A stretch of DNA of 64,000 nucleotides from Bacteroidota bacterium (GTDB lineage Bacteria > Bacteroidota > Bacteroidia > UKL13-3). Location: positions 22,767 through 86,766 of the forward strand of contig CANGVA010000012.1 in the NCBI GenBank assembly GCA_947457395.1, written 5' to 3'. Shown here piece by piece: positions 25,896 to 36,369 of this stretch. Position 1 is the stretch's first letter. Each line of letters begins with the position of its first letter. The translations under genes were made by a program, and so were the position numbers. Under the pieces are notes generated by a model, which worked only from the letters and a program-made list of their open reading frames with translations, searched no databases and was not told the origin of the DNA.

Positions 25896-27797
25896 ATGAA
25901 AAATTTATTCCTCTGCATATTACTGTTTTGTAGCATTTTCTTACATGCACAGAATGAACGCCCCTTTACCGGTACAACCAATAAAAAAGCTGAAAAACTA
26001 TTTGGTGAAGCCCTGCAGGCCTTTACCGCAATGGATTACAAATACGCGCTGCAAACCTTGAATAAAATACTTCAGGAGGACCCTAATTTCATAGATGCCC
26101 TCATGCTGGTTGCTGATTTACGGGAACAAAACGATCAGATAAATGAAGCCTTTGATGTTTACAGAAGAATTATTGGTATAAACCCTGATTTTCAAATTCC
26201 ATACTACAAAATGGCTTTTACTGCATTATCCTTTGGGGAGTATGATTCAGCCTGCGTTTACATTGCATTATACAAAGAGAAAAAAGGCAATCAGATAGAT
26301 GGCATGAAAGTTTCCAATGTAGAAACCATGGCAAAATTTGGTAGCCATGCAGTTAAAAACCCTGTACCGTTTAATTCTAAAAATGCAGGTGCCGCTATTA
26401 ATTCTCCAATGGATGAATATTTTCCGGGAACCACAGCAGATGAACAAACACTCATTTATACCCGGCTTGAACCAAATGTTACCGAGGATTTTTATGTAAG
26501 CAAGAAAGGTTCGGACAATACTTGGACCAAATCATTTAATATGGGTTCTCCAATCAATACGGAAGATAATGAGGGTACCGTTTCATTGTCTGCCGATGGA
26601 CAATATGTTTTTTTTACAGCCTGCAACAGACCCTATGGAGAAGGAAGCTGCGACTTATATTTCAGTTTGCTTGACGGAGACGTTTGGCGGGAACCCAAAA
26701 GTCTCGGATTTCCAATAAACACAAGAGCTTGGGAGTCGCAACCCAGTGTATCTTTTGATGCTAAGACTTTATATTTCAGTAGCAATAGACCGGGAGGATA
26801 TGGCGGAATGGATATCTGGTATAGCAATTACAGCAAAGGCAGATGGTCGCCTCCGGTAAATCTTGGACCCGAAGTGAATACGCCAGGTAATGAGGAGTCG
26901 CCATTTATTGCAAAAGATGACCTGACTTTATACTTCTCATCTGATGGGCATTTAGGCATGGGTGGCAATGATTTATTTATAACCAGGAAGCAAACAAACG
27001 GCAAGTGGGGAAAACCGGAAAATTTGGGATACCCTGTAAACTCATTTAAAGACGAGCGTTGCCTGGCAGTGGCTGCGGATGGAATAAACGCATATATTGC
27101 TACCGAAAGGCCAGGCGGATTTGGCGGTTTAGATATTTGGGCATTTGAATTGCATGAAAAAATAAGGCCACTAAAAACTGGCTATGTAAAAGGCATTGTT
27201 TACGATGCCCGTACCTTACAAAAACTGCGAGCACAGTTGGAACTGATAGATTTAGAAACCGAAAAGCCGGTCATAATTGCTGCATCAAATAAACTTACAG
27301 GTCAATTCTTATTTTGCCTGCCAGGTAATAAGAACTATGCACTCAATGTTACTTGTGATGGTTATCTCTTTCACTCAGAGAACTTCTCATTGAAAAATCA
27401 ACCTTCTTCAGAGCCCATTACGTTAGATATTCCGCTGAAAAAAATTCTTGAAGGTGAACGCGTTGTACTGAAAAATATCTTCTTTGATACCGACAAATTT
27501 GACCTAAAACCGGAATCCAAAGCAGAACTAAATAAATTGATAGGCTTTCTAAATAATAATCCCCTGATGAGGATTGAAATTGGCGGGCATACAGATAATA
27601 CCGGTATAAAGGAGAAAAACACTACCCTATCTCACAACAGGGCCAAAGCAGTTTATGATTATCTGATTTTGAATGGCATTCCGGCAACACGCCTAAGCTA
27701 TAAAGGATATGCCGAAACCATACCGGTTGCAGACAATAAAACCGAGTCAGGCAGGAAGCAAAACAGAAGAACAGAATTTAAAATTATTGGTAAGTAA
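25896..27797 (+). CDS. TPR/PD40/OmpA envelope protein
   Basis: A 633-residue secreted protein (signal peptide to about residue 20, LHAQ). After it come TPR-like helices (about 30-120; FGEALQAFTAMDYKYAL), PD40 propeller units (about 160-420, several YFSSNRPGGYGGMDIW-type repeats), a carboxypeptidase-regulatory-like domain (about 430-515) and a C-terminal OmpA domain with EIGGHTDNTG and NRRTEFKIIG. This is the PorE-like layout known from type IX secretion systems and gliding machinery, where it ties the outer-membrane complex to peptidoglycan. Other T9SS genes are not here, so the role is inferred. Confidence 0.88.
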   Translation: MKNLFLCILLFCSIFLHAQNERPFTGTTNKKAEKLFGEALQAFTAMDYKYALQTLNKILQEDPNFIDALMLVADLREQNDQINEAFDVYRRIIGINPDFQIPYYKMAFTALSFGEYDSACVYIALYKEKKGNQIDGMKVSNVETMAKFGSHAVKNPVPFNSKNAGAAINSPMDEYFPGTTADEQTLIYTRLEPNVTEDFYVSKKGSDNTWTKSFNMGSPINTEDNEGTVSLSADGQYVFFTACNRPYGEGSCDLYFSLLDGDVWREPKSLGFPINTRAWESQPSVSFDAKTLYFSSNRPGGYGGMDIWYSNYSKGRWSPPVNLGPEVNTPGNEESPFIAKDDLTLYFSSDGHLGMGGNDLFITRKQTNGKWGKPENLGYPVNSFKDERCLAVAADGINAYIATERPGGFGGLDIWAFELHEKIRPLKTGYVKGIVYDARTLQKLRAQLELIDLETEKPVIIAASNKLTGQFLFCLPGNKNYALNVTCDGYLFHSENFSLKNQPSSEPITLDIPLKKILEGERVVLKNIFFDTDKFDLKPESKAELNKLIGFLNNNPLMRIEIGGHTDNTGIKEKNTTLSHNRAKAVYDYLILNGIPATRLSYKGYAETIPVADNKTESGRKQNRRTEFKIIGK

Positions 27798-27868
27798 TAG
27801 ATATTGTTCAATTGCAACCAATTTACCTTGTTTTGCGTTTAACATTTCTACAATCATCCTGATCAGAT

Positions 27869-28804
27869 ATGCAAAAATCATTAAGTCTACTCATCCTTTT
27901 ATTGTATCACGGTGTTTTTGCTGCCAACCCCACAGCAGATACCAGCACATTGATACAGGCGCGCTGGCAAATAGGCGATTCTCATCACTATCGACTCATA
28001 CATAACCGCGAGAAAACAGAAGATGGGAAAACCACACGCAATACCTCCTACTATGATATTGCTTTAAAGATAACAGCCATTGAAGATAGCACCTATGTAT
28101 TAGAATGGAGATACCGAAACATAAAACCTGAGCTAGCAGGAAAAAACCAGCTTGCAGACAAACTGGCCAAAATTACAGAGGATGTACCTATAAAGTATAC
28201 AACCGATAGTAAAGGCCGATTTTTGCAACTCATTAATTGGATGGAAATTCGGGATCAAATTTTTAAAGCCGCAGATAAAATTACAAACGACAGACCTGAT
28301 AAAGAAACAGAGAAAGCCATGACATTTCTGAAAGGCATATACAGCTCTCAGAAAAATATTGAAACACTGGCACTTGCCGATATTAGAATTTTTCATGCAA
28401 TGTATGGCTATGAATTTACCGCAGGACGTAAAGATGTTTACTCTTCACAATTGCCAAATATGTATGGAGGCAGCCCATTTTTTGCACAAACCATGCAAAC
28501 ATTGGTAAGTATTAATCCTACTGCGCAAACTGCTGAAGTAAGTGCTGAAACCAACATTGACCGAAAAAAATCATTAAACATCATTACTGAGTTAACAGAT
28601 CAGCTGCAAAAACAACAGAAGGATAACGCACAAAAGAATATTAGACTTAATATTGAAGACAAATCAACTTATACTTTTTACATGGAAACAGGATGGATTA
28701 AAGAGGCTCAATTTATAAGAATCATAGACACCAATGAGCTACAAAACAAGGACACCTATGTACTTAAAGAAATGAATAACCCTGCTCATCTGAAAAAGCA
28801 GTAA
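27869..28804 (+). CDS. Secreted protein of unknown function
   Basis: A 311-residue protein with a signal peptide (MQKSLSLLILLLYHGVFAA). I do not recognise the family. The mature part is rich in beta-strand patterns and repeats of the type DIALKITAIEDSTYVLEWRY, with charged helices at 150-190 and 245-270. It is probably periplasmic or exposed on the envelope. It lies 71 nt after the PD40/OmpA gene and 19 nt before kdsD, whose promoter box sits in that gap. Confidence 0.6.
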   Translation: MQKSLSLLILLLYHGVFAANPTADTSTLIQARWQIGDSHHYRLIHNREKTEDGKTTRNTSYYDIALKITAIEDSTYVLEWRYRNIKPELAGKNQLADKLAKITEDVPIKYTTDSKGRFLQLINWMEIRDQIFKAADKITNDRPDKETEKAMTFLKGIYSSQKNIETLALADIRIFHAMYGYEFTAGRKDVYSSQLPNMYGGSPFFAQTMQTLVSINPTAQTAEVSAETNIDRKKSLNIITELTDQLQKQQKDNAQKNIRLNIEDKSTYTFYMETGWIKEAQFIRIIDTNELQNKDTYVLKEMNNPAHLKKQ

Positions 28805-28809
28805 AAGTT

Positions 28810-28817
28810 TATCTTTG
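28810..28817 (+). promoter_or_regulatory. kdsD -7 box, near-leaderless
   Basis: TATCTTTG is a perfect TAnnTTTG box ending 6 nt before the ATG at 28824. No good -33 match is seen at 18-20 nt upstream. The box overlaps a TTG that would otherwise be read as a slightly earlier start codon. Confidence 0.5.
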
Positions 28818-28823
28818 TCCATC

Positions 28824-29780
28824 ATGACTAAAACAGGCAGATACATTTCCTATGCAAAGGAGGTTTTTCAAATAGAGGCGCAATCTATCAGCAACCTTTC
28901 CAAGCAATTAGATGAGCAGTTTGAGCACAGCGTTGAAACCATTCTTAAAAGCAAAGGCCGTTTGGTAATAACAGGTGTTGGCAAATCAGGTTTAATAGGT
29001 CGTAAAATTTCAGCAACCCTTGCAAGCACCGGTACACCAAGTATGTTTCTGCACCCAGTAGAAGCCTTCCATGGAGATTTGGGTATGCTTAAAAAAGAAG
29101 ATGTGGTTTTGGCAATATCCTACTCCGGTGAAACAGAAGAATTACTAAAAATTATTCCATTTATAAAAGCCAGCCGGATAAAGCTAATTGGGATGAGCGG
29201 CAAACCACAATCAACCCTTGCAAAAAATAGCGATTATCACCTGAATGTGTATGTACAGAAAGAGGCTTGCCCGCTTGAATTGGCTCCAACATCGAGCACA
29301 ACAGCCTCCCTTGCCATGGGTGATGCCCTGGCTGTAGCACTCATGAAAGGTCGTAATTTTAAATCAGAAGACTTTGCTCGTTTTCATCCGGGAGGAAGCC
29401 TGGGACGCAGGTTGCTAACCACCGTTGAAGATTGCATGTTTAGAGATAATTTACCAGTTGTTAATCTTCAGGATTCAGTAAAAACAGTGATTAATACAAT
29501 GAGCGCAGGCCGACTGGGTATTGCTGTAGTAACAGATAAAGGCTTAATTAAAGGCATTATAACCGATGGCGATTTAAGAAGAGCCATGGATAAGTATGCA
29601 GAAAAATTATTTACACTCAAGGCTTCACAAATCATGACACCCAAGCCTAAAACCATTGCGAAAAGTATGAAAATGGCAGAGGCAGAAGCCTTGATGACTC
29701 GCTACAAAATAACATCACTGCTTGTTGCCGATAAGGGCAAACTGGCTGGTGTAGCCCAAATTTATAGTGTTTCCTTATAA
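28824..29780 (+). CDS. kdsD: D-arabinose-5-phosphate isomerase (KdsD/KpsF family)
   Basis: A 318-residue enzyme converting ribulose-5-phosphate to arabinose-5-phosphate, the first step toward KDO of lipopolysaccharide. The N-terminal SIS domain (about 35-180) shows ITGVGKSGLIGRKIS, FHGDLGMLK and PTSSTTASLAMGDALAVAL; two CBS domains follow (about 205-318, with ITDGDLRRAM), as in E. coli KdsD. I begin at the ATG at 28824; an upstream TTG lies within the -7 box and adds only three residues. Confidence 0.94.
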   Translation: MTKTGRYISYAKEVFQIEAQSISNLSKQLDEQFEHSVETILKSKGRLVITGVGKSGLIGRKISATLASTGTPSMFLHPVEAFHGDLGMLKKEDVVLAISYSGETEELLKIIPFIKASRIKLIGMSGKPQSTLAKNSDYHLNVYVQKEACPLELAPTSSTTASLAMGDALAVALMKGRNFKSEDFARFHPGGSLGRRLLTTVEDCMFRDNLPVVNLQDSVKTVINTMSAGRLGIAVVTDKGLIKGIITDGDLRRAMDKYAEKLFTLKASQIMTPKPKTIAKSMKMAEAEALMTRYKITSLLVADKGKLAGVAQIYSVSL

Positions 29781-29897
29781 ATTTACCTCCTGTAGTTTTT
29801 GTTTTCTATCACACATCAGCTACATGTGTTTTGGGTATTTATGCATTTAAGGAAAATATTATCTTGCACACGCTTTTAAAAATTACATGTTCATTCA

Positions 29898-31130
29898 ATG
29901 GAAATAAAAGAGAATATCTATACCGCAGGAGGTGTTTCACTGCTTAGTATTGCTGAAACCTACGGAACACCCGTATATATTTATGACGGAGGAAAAATTA
30001 TAGCGCAATACAAACGCCTGAAAAAAGCGTTTGAACCCTTGAATGTAAAAATTAAGTATGCCTGCAAAGCACTCAATAATTCTGCCATATTAAAACTGCT
30101 AAAATCAGAAGGAGCGGGCCTTGATACCGTTTCTATTAATGAACTTTTATTGGGTTTACGTGCGGGTTTTCCTCCTGAAGAAATAATCTTTACACCCAAT
30201 TGCGTGAGCTTTGCCGAAATTAAAGAAGCCGTAGCATACAATGTGCATATTAACATTGATAATATTAGCATACTTGAACAATTTGGGGCAGAATATGGCA
30301 ACAGCATACCATGTTGCATTCGTTTAAATCCACATATTCTTGCCGGTGGGAATACGAAGATTTCTACCGGACATATCGATTCTAAATTCGGTATAAGCAT
30401 CTATCAGTTGAGGCATGTTTTACGTGTAATCAAAACCTACAACATCAAGGTAAATGGTTTACACATGCATACGGGAAGCGATATTCTTGATGCAGGTGTT
30501 TTTCTCCAAGGTGCTGAAATATTGTTTGAAGCAGCTAAAGATTTTCCCGATCTGACTTTCATTGATTTTGGCAGTGGCTTTAAAGTTGCCTATAAAGAAG
30601 GCGATGTTACTACCGATATTGAAGATCTGGCAGCAGCCATTACCCAAAGATTCCAGGATTTCTGCAAAGAATATGGCCGAAACTTGGAATTATGGTTTGA
30701 ACCCGGAAAATTTATTGTAAGTGAATCAGGTTATTTTTTAGCCAAATGCAATGTTATTAAACAAACAACAGCAACAGTTTTTGTAGGCATCAACTCCGGA
30801 TTAAATCACCTGATTCGCCCAATGTTGTATGATTCTTACCACGAAATTATAAACATATCTAATCCTGCAGGTAAACCAAGAATTTATACCGTTGTTGGCT
30901 ATATCTGCGAAACTGATACGTTTGGGTGGGATAGAAAACTAAACGAAGTTCACGAAGGAGATATCATCTGTTTTAAAAATGCAGGTGCATACGGCTTTAC
31001 CATGAGTTCCAATTATAATGCACGTTTCAGGCCGGCAGAAGTGCTCATTCATAAAGGGGAGGCTCATCTGATAAGAAAGGCAGAGAATTTTGAGGATCTG
31101 GTAAGAAACGAAGTAGATATTACATTTTAA
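29898..31130 (+). CDS. lysA: Diaminopimelate decarboxylase
   Basis: A 410-residue fold-III PLP enzyme that makes lysine from meso-diaminopimelate. The PLP lysine is K57 in YACKALN. Other family marks are HMHTGSDI, DFGSGFK, EPGKFIVSESG and the cross-subunit Cys in GYICETDTFG. DapD, an earlier enzyme of the same pathway, is encoded at 42.3-43.1 kb. The 117 nt upstream include TATCTTGC, a weak -7-like match. It is tail-to-tail with the M23 peptidase gene. Confidence 0.95.
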   Translation: MEIKENIYTAGGVSLLSIAETYGTPVYIYDGGKIIAQYKRLKKAFEPLNVKIKYACKALNNSAILKLLKSEGAGLDTVSINELLLGLRAGFPPEEIIFTPNCVSFAEIKEAVAYNVHINIDNISILEQFGAEYGNSIPCCIRLNPHILAGGNTKISTGHIDSKFGISIYQLRHVLRVIKTYNIKVNGLHMHTGSDILDAGVFLQGAEILFEAAKDFPDLTFIDFGSGFKVAYKEGDVTTDIEDLAAAITQRFQDFCKEYGRNLELWFEPGKFIVSESGYFLAKCNVIKQTTATVFVGINSGLNHLIRPMLYDSYHEIINISNPAGKPRIYTVVGYICETDTFGWDRKLNEVHEGDIICFKNAGAYGFTMSSNYNARFRPAEVLIHKGEAHLIRKAENFEDLVRNEVDITF

Positions 31131-31142
31131 ACTTAACAATTA

Positions 31143-32120
31143 TCACCTAAGTCTTAGCCTACGTCCGGGACGCAGCTTGGTTTTAGTGGATATGCGGTTA
31201 AGTCTTGCGAGTGTTTTAACGCTGATACCATACTTATAGGCAATTTTAGATAAGGTCTCCCCCTTCTTAACCAGATGATAGCGCGTGCGCAACTTATTTG
31301 CCTGCACTTTATATAAGTGGCTAAAACAGCTTTTATCAATCACCAGCGAATCGCTGAGCAAGGAGCCTGTAGGGAAATACACAATTTTATTGGGGTCAAT
31401 CTTTTCGCCTTTATATCTTACTTCAAAATGCAGGTGCGGACCTGTTGATTTACCTGTGCTGCCGGCAAGCCCAATGATATCACCGGAACGCACCGGAGCA
31501 CCGGGCCATGTTAGCAACTGATTAAAATGAGCATACAAGGTTTCCAGACCATTGTAATGCCTGATGAGTACTACATAACCATAATCTGCGCTGCGCTTGG
31601 CCACCCTTACCACACCATCAAACATCGCATAAACAGGATCTCCTACCTCCATGCGCACATCAACTCCAAAATGAAATTTTGATCTTCTGCCCCACCTTCT
31701 GAAACCAAACGTTGAAGTAATATCACCCAGTGCAGGCGGATGAAAAAAGCAGTCCATACTGTCGCGCAATGCAATCAGCACCGTATCATTCATGTTACGT
31801 AAATCAACTTTATACGGATTGATAGTAATAGTATCCCAGCCTGCCGGGTAATGATCGTGAGCCGGTATCATAGCTGAATCAAAAGTGAATTTAGGTATCC
31901 GAATGAAATCCCAATAGTTCAGATCGGTGTAGCCGGTAAAATTATCAAAATCCTCGCCCTCGTCATCCGGTGCCTCCTCTGCTTCATCTGATGTCATTAT
32001 GCTATCTTCAGGCTCTGTTACTTGTGCCTGAACAGGGTTACTAAACAGAAGATTAAACAAAATAGGCAGAAAAAAATAAGCAGGAAACCCAATATAGATA
32101 AAACGGTTTTTAACTTTCAT
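31143..32120 (-). CDS. M23 peptidase with C-terminal LysM domain
   Basis: A 325-residue secreted or anchored cell-wall enzyme. The N-terminal hydrophobic segment is a signal/anchor (to about residue 33, PVQAQ), followed by an acidic linker rich in D/E, the M23 domain with zinc ligands in HFGVDVR and HLHFEVRY (about 150-250), and a LysM peptidoglycan-binding domain at 280-325 (LVKKGETLSKIAYKYGIS). It should cleave peptide cross-links or act in septum processing. Its ATG overlaps the ribF stop (TAATG), so translation is coupled. Confidence 0.9.
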   Translation of the reverse strand: MKVKNRFIYIGFPAYFFLPILFNLLFSNPVQAQVTEPEDSIMTSDEAEEAPDDEGEDFDNFTGYTDLNYWDFIRIPKFTFDSAMIPAHDHYPAGWDTITINPYKVDLRNMNDTVLIALRDSMDCFFHPPALGDITSTFGFRRWGRRSKFHFGVDVRMEVGDPVYAMFDGVVRVAKRSADYGYVVLIRHYNGLETLYAHFNQLLTWPGAPVRSGDIIGLAGSTGKSTGPHLHFEVRYKGEKIDPNKIVYFPTGSLLSDSLVIDKSCFSHLYKVQANKLRTRYHLVKKGETLSKIAYKYGISVKTLARLNRISTKTKLRPGRRLRLR

Positions 32121-33061
32121 TAATCAATTGCGTTTGCCAAAAGGCGTGTGGCGTGCAATTTATCTTTTTCCAATTGCTTTTTAAGTTCATCAGGACCTGA
32201 AAAGCGTATTTCGTCTCTGATTTTATCAACATAACCAATGGTGATATTTTTTCCGTAGATGCCTTCTGAGAAGTTAAATATATGAACCTCTATTGCATGC
32301 ATGGTTCCATCAACCGTAGGTCTAAAACCTGCATTGAGCATACCACCGTAACACACATTATCAACCCATACCTGAACGGCATAAACACCATCTGCAGGAA
32401 TTAATTTGTAAGGATGAGATACATCTATATTTGCCGTAGGGAAACCTATTGTTCTGCCAAACTTTTTACCTTCTTTTACCGTGCCTGAAACAGTATATAA
32501 TCGGCCTAAATATTTTGCAGCTATCTGCACCTCTCCTGCCTCCAGCGCTTTACGTATGCGGGTAGAGCTAACCGATTCTGCATCTACATCCTGCCTTGGT
32601 ATTTCCTCTATTTCAAATCCATACAACGATGCAAATTCTTTTAAATGTTCAAATGTTCCTTCTCTATTCTTGCCAAAACGATGATTATAGCCTATTACCA
32701 ACATCTTTGTTTTGATGGTATTAACAATGATATCTCTGATAAACTGAAGAGAGGTAAGTCTTGAAAACGCTTTGGTAAATGGAAGTACCAATAAATGTTC
32801 AACACCTGCTTCTTCCAGTGAGGCAATTTTTTCATCCAGTGTTTGTAGCAAATGCAATCCATGATCATCTGGAAATAAAACCATGCGTGGATGTGGTTCA
32901 AAAGTCATTACAACTGTTTCCCCATCATGCAGCCTTGCCAATTCTTTAAGCCGATTAAGTATAGCCTTGTGTGCCAGATGCACCCCATCAAAGGTACCCT
33001 GCGTAACAATGGCATTGTTAATTATAGGCAGTTCTTCAAGGCTTCGGTAAACTTTCATCAA
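32120..33061 (-). CDS. ribF: Bifunctional riboflavin kinase / FAD synthetase
   Basis: A 313-residue enzyme producing FMN and then FAD. The N-terminal adenylyltransferase half has TQGTFDGVHLAHKAIL (nucleotide-binding H-x-x-H region) and SSTRIRKAL; the C-terminal flavokinase half has GRTIGFPTANIDV with the PTAN motif and GMLNAGFRPTV. The protein begins with two methionines; either could be used. It is translationally coupled to the M23/LysM peptidase gene. Confidence 0.95.
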   Translation of the reverse strand: MMKVYRSLEELPIINNAIVTQGTFDGVHLAHKAILNRLKELARLHDGETVVMTFEPHPRMVLFPDDHGLHLLQTLDEKIASLEEAGVEHLLVLPFTKAFSRLTSLQFIRDIIVNTIKTKMLVIGYNHRFGKNREGTFEHLKEFASLYGFEIEEIPRQDVDAESVSSTRIRKALEAGEVQIAAKYLGRLYTVSGTVKEGKKFGRTIGFPTANIDVSHPYKLIPADGVYAVQVWVDNVCYGGMLNAGFRPTVDGTMHAIEVHIFNFSEGIYGKNITIGYVDKIRDEIRFSGPDELKKQLEKDKLHATRLLANAID

Positions 33062-33208
33062 TCAGCAAAAATATCCTTTTCGGTTTATTTATTATTTAAC
33101 AGTTGCAGCCAATAACCTAATTGTCTGATTTTCCTGTGCATCGGTTACATCAATCCAAATAAATACTAATGTAGGAAATACCTTCTAAAAAGCTATTTTC
33201 GCGGGCGA

Positions 33209-34996
33209 ATGAAGCACATCAGGAATTTTTGCATAATTGCACATATTGACCACGGAAAGAGTACCCTTGCCGATCGTTTATTAGAATACACCAAAACTGT
33301 AAGCGCGAGAGACTTGCAGGCGCAAGTGCTGGATGATATGGATTTGGAAAGAGAAAGAGGCATTACCATTAAAAGTCATGCCATTCAAATGGATTATGAA
33401 CTGGATGGCAGCAAATATGTGCTTAATCTGATCGATACCCCGGGCCACGTAGATTTCAGCTATGAAGTATCACGCTCTATTGCAGCCTGTGACGGTGCTT
33501 TGCTGATTGTAGATTCTTCCCAGGGTATTCAGGCGCAAACTATTTCAAACCTTTATCTGGCAATTGAACAGGGACTTGAAATTATTCCCGTTCTAAATAA
33601 AATTGACTTACCTCACTCTATGCCGGAAGAGGTGAGTGATCAGATTATTGATTTAATTGGCTGCAAACCGGAAGAAATTATTCGTGCCAGCGGGAAAACC
33701 GGTCAGGGGGTACACGACATTTTACGTGCCATTGTGGAACGGGTGCCCGCACCAAAGGGCGATGAAAAAGCACCTCTCAAGGCACTTATATTCGATTCCG
33801 TTTTCAATTCATTCCGCGGTATTATCGCATATTTTAGGGTTTATGATGGCATTATACGTAAAGGCGACAAGGTTAAATTCTTGGCTACCGGTAAAGAATA
33901 CCTGGCAGATGAGGTTGGTGTGCTGCGATTAGATATGGAACCTCGAAGCGAAATCAAAGCAGGTGATGTAGGATACATTATTTCAGGAATTAAAGAAGCC
34001 CGAGAGGTAAAGGTGGGTGATACGCTTACCCACATTGACAGACCATGTGCGGAAGGCGTGAAAGGTTTTGAAGATGTAAAGCCTATGGTATTTGCTGGAA
34101 TATATCCGGTAGATACAGAAGATTTTGAAGAACTACGCGAAAGCATGTATAAACTGCAACTCAATGATGCGTCCTTAACATTCGAACCTGAAAGTTCTGC
34201 AGCATTAGGATTTGGTTTCCGCTGCGGTTTTTTAGGCATGTTACACATGGAAATAATTCAGGAGCGTTTGGAACGTGAGTTTAATATGACGGTAATTACT
34301 ACCGTGCCTAACGTAAGTTACCACTGTTATACCAATAAAGGTGATATGATTGTGGTAAACAACCCCAGCGATTTGCCGGAACAAAATTATATCGACCACG
34401 TAGAAGAGCCTTTTATTGCGGCTACCATCATTACACGATCAGAATTTGTAGGACCAATTATGACCTTGTGTTTGGGGAAACGAGGTATCCTAAAAAATCA
34501 GGTTTACCTTACGGCAGACAGGGTGGAAATGAAATTTGATATGCCACTCGCAGAAGTAGTATTTGATTTCTTTGATAAACTAAAAACCATCTCAAAAGGC
34601 TATGCATCTTTCGACTACCACCCTATCGGTTATGTAGAAAGTGATTTGGTTAAACTGGATATATTACTTAACAAAGATAATGTAGATGCACTCTCAGCTA
34701 TTATTCACCGCGAGCGTGCTTATGACTGGGGTAAGAAAATTTGCGAAAAACTAAAAGAGCTAATACCACGTCATCAATTTGAAATACCGGTGCAGGCCAG
34801 TATTGGTGCGAAGGTTATTGCACGCGAAACCATTAAAGCGCTTAGAAAAGATGTAACAGCAAAATGTTATGGTGGTGATATTTCACGTAAACGTAAATTA
34901 CTGGAACGCCAAAAAGAAGGCAAAAAGCGCATGAGACAAGTTGGTAGCGTTGAGATACCGCAAAGTGCATTTATGGCGGTACTAAAATTAGACTAG
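33209..34996 (+). CDS. lepA: Elongation factor 4 (back-translocase)
   Basis: A 595-residue translational GTPase. G motifs are [16 protein letters not shown] (G1), [12 protein letters not shown] (G3) and NKIDLP (G4); the LepA-specific C-terminal domain is present (KAKCYGGD-type motif seen as [20 protein letters not shown]). Length matches LepA rather than EF-G. It binds ribosomes and helps stalled or improperly translocated complexes. A partial -7 box (TATTTTCG, 33194-33201) lies 7 nt before the ATG. A hairpin terminator follows. Confidence 0.97.
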   Translation: MKHIRNFCIIAHIDHGKSTLADRLLEYTKTVSARDLQAQVLDDMDLERERGITIKSHAIQMDYELDGSKYVLNLIDTPGHVDFSYEVSRSIAACDGALLIVDSSQGIQAQTISNLYLAIEQGLEIIPVLNKIDLPHSMPEEVSDQIIDLIGCKPEEIIRASGKTGQGVHDILRAIVERVPAPKGDEKAPLKALIFDSVFNSFRGIIAYFRVYDGIIRKGDKVKFLATGKEYLADEVGVLRLDMEPRSEIKAGDVGYIISGIKEAREVKVGDTLTHIDRPCAEGVKGFEDVKPMVFAGIYPVDTEDFEELRESMYKLQLNDASLTFEPESSAALGFGFRCGFLGMLHMEIIQERLEREFNMTVITTVPNVSYHCYTNKGDMIVVNNPSDLPEQNYIDHVEEPFIAATIITRSEFVGPIMTLCLGKRGILKNQVYLTADRVEMKFDMPLAEVVFDFFDKLKTISKGYASFDYHPIGYVESDLVKLDILLNKDNVDALSAIIHRERAYDWGKKICEKLKELIPRHQFEIPVQASIGAKVIARETIKALRKDVTAKCYGGDISRKRKLLERQKEGKKRMRQVGSVEIPQSAFMAVLKLD

Positions 34997-35001
34997 ATTT
35001 A

Positions 35002-35030
35002 AACGGCAAGATTTTTATCTTGCCGTTATT
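35002..35030 (+). terminator. Hairpin terminator after lepA
   Basis: A perfect 11-bp stem (AACGGCAAGAT and its complement) with a TTTT loop starts 5 nt after the lepA stop. The T tail is interrupted by A's, so termination may be partial. Confidence 0.7.
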
Positions 35031-35098
35031 ATTTATAACCGTATGCAAGCGCTGCATATAAACAAATCAAATATTGATGAACCATAAGGCCCACACCT

Positions 35099-35956
35099 AT
35101 GCAAATACTTGACGGAAACATTGTATCGCAGCACCTGCGCAAACAAATACAGGAGGAAGTAGCGCAGCGTAAAGCCCACGGCAAAAAAATCCCGCACCTG
35201 GCTGCTATTCTGGTAGGCAGTGATGGTGCAAGTATGACTTATGTTGCAGCGAAAGAAAAAGATTGCCATGAGGTTGGATTCCATTCTACCGTGTTGCGTT
35301 TTGATGCATCCATTGCAGAAGAGGCGCTGATTGAGGAAGTAGAAAAGATAAATAACAATGCAAAAATAGATGGATTGATTGTGCAGCTGCCTCTACCCAA
35401 ACACATAAACGAAAAACGAATCACTGAAACCATTTCATGGAAAAAAGATGTGGATGGTTTCCACCCCATGAATGTGGGGTTGATGTTTAAGGGCCTGCCC
35501 TGCTTTTTACCAGCCACTCCCTTTGGCATCATAAAATTACTTGAACACTACCACATTGATACAACCGGCATGCACTGCGTAGTGATTGGCCGAAGCGATA
35601 TTGTAGGCAAGCCGATGAGCGCACTGATGCTGCAAAAAAATTGTACCGTAACTGTATGCCACAGCAAAACCAAGGACCTTGCTTCATTTACGCGCAATGC
35701 CGATATTGTAATTGCTGCATTAGGCAAACCTGAATTTTTAACGGGTGATACGATTAAGGCTGGGGCAATCGTAGTTGATGTGGGCATTACCCGTGTTGCC
35801 GATGCAACCAAAAAATCGGGCTTTGCACTGAAAGGTGACGCCCATTATGAATCTTGCGCAGCCAAAGCATCCTGGATTACCCCTGTGCCCGGTGGCGTGG
35901 GGCCCATGACAAGAATTGCTTTGCTGCTAAACACGCTGCATGCAGTTAAATCATAA
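35099..35956 (+). CDS. folD: Methylenetetrahydrofolate dehydrogenase / cyclohydrolase
   Basis: A 285-residue bifunctional enzyme that interconverts 5,10-methylene-, methenyl- and 10-formyl-tetrahydrofolate using NADP. Visible are the catalytic Tyr/Lys region [23 protein letters not shown], the Rossmann loop [18 protein letters not shown] and the C-terminal PGGVGPMT. Length and order are standard. It is convergent with the merR gene, 16 nt away. Confidence 0.96.
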   Translation: MQILDGNIVSQHLRKQIQEEVAQRKAHGKKIPHLAAILVGSDGASMTYVAAKEKDCHEVGFHSTVLRFDASIAEEALIEEVEKINNNAKIDGLIVQLPLPKHINEKRITETISWKKDVDGFHPMNVGLMFKGLPCFLPATPFGIIKLLEHYHIDTTGMHCVVIGRSDIVGKPMSALMLQKNCTVTVCHSKTKDLASFTRNADIVIAALGKPEFLTGDTIKAGAIVVDVGITRVADATKKSGFALKGDAHYESCAAKASWITPVPGGVGPMTRIALLLNTLHAVKS

Positions 35957-35972
35957 ACATTGTTTAAAATAT

Positions 35973-36335
35973 TCAGCATGCTTCTGCAGCAATATCTCCT
36001 TTAAATTTACTAATTAATTTTTTCATACCCTTTAGCTGCTTGATTCGCTCATCAATTGCAAGTAGCTTCTGATCCAATATAGCTAATTTCTTTTCAACCG
36101 TGAGTTTGTTATTGTACCAGGCATCAATTAGTTGCCTTATTTCACTAAGGGTAAAACCTATGGACTTAGCATCCCTGATTAATTCCAGTTTCTCTACCGT
36201 TTCATCATCATAATGAAAATAATTATTAGACTTGACCTGCTCGTTTCGCTTGCCTTTTATTAAACCGGACTTTTCATAAAACCGAATGGTATGAACGGTT
36301 ATACCTGTGCGTTTAGATAATTCATTGATTAACAT
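35973..36335 (-). CDS. MerR family transcriptional regulator
   Basis: A 120-residue regulator with the MerR winged-helix N-terminus (LSKRTGITVHTIRFYEKSGLI), the second helix pair (SIGFTLSEIRQLID) and a coiled-coil dimer helix (about 80-110). The C-terminus ends AAEAC with a single cysteine; there is no CueR/ZntR-type metal loop, so the effector is probably not a soft metal, or is unknown. It is divergent from an SDR/membrane-protein pair across 104 nt containing a perfect palindrome, suggesting control of both itself and that pair. Confidence 0.9.
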   Translation of the reverse strand: MLINELSKRTGITVHTIRFYEKSGLIKGKRNEQVKSNNYFHYDDETVEKLELIRDAKSIGFTLSEIRQLIDAWYNNKLTVEKKLAILDQKLLAIDERIKQLKGMKKLISKFKGDIAAEAC

Positions 36336-36339
36336 TGCG

Positions 36340-36369
36340 CAAATATAGGACGTGAAAAAATATTACAAG
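36340..36369 (-). promoter_or_regulatory. merR promoter, near-leaderless
   Basis: On the minus strand TATATTTG (36340-36347) is a perfect -7 box, with CTTG (one mismatch to TTTG) at 36366-36369, spacer 18. The box ends 4 nt before the ATG, so the transcript should be leaderless or nearly so. The palindrome at 36368 overlaps the -33 element. Confidence 0.6.

Noticed and set aside
25633..25899. Possible 88-residue protein between dnaN and the TPR/PD40/OmpA gene
   Set aside because: No family resemblance, no leader or membrane features, overlaps both neighbours' start regions. The stretch is better read as their promoter region.
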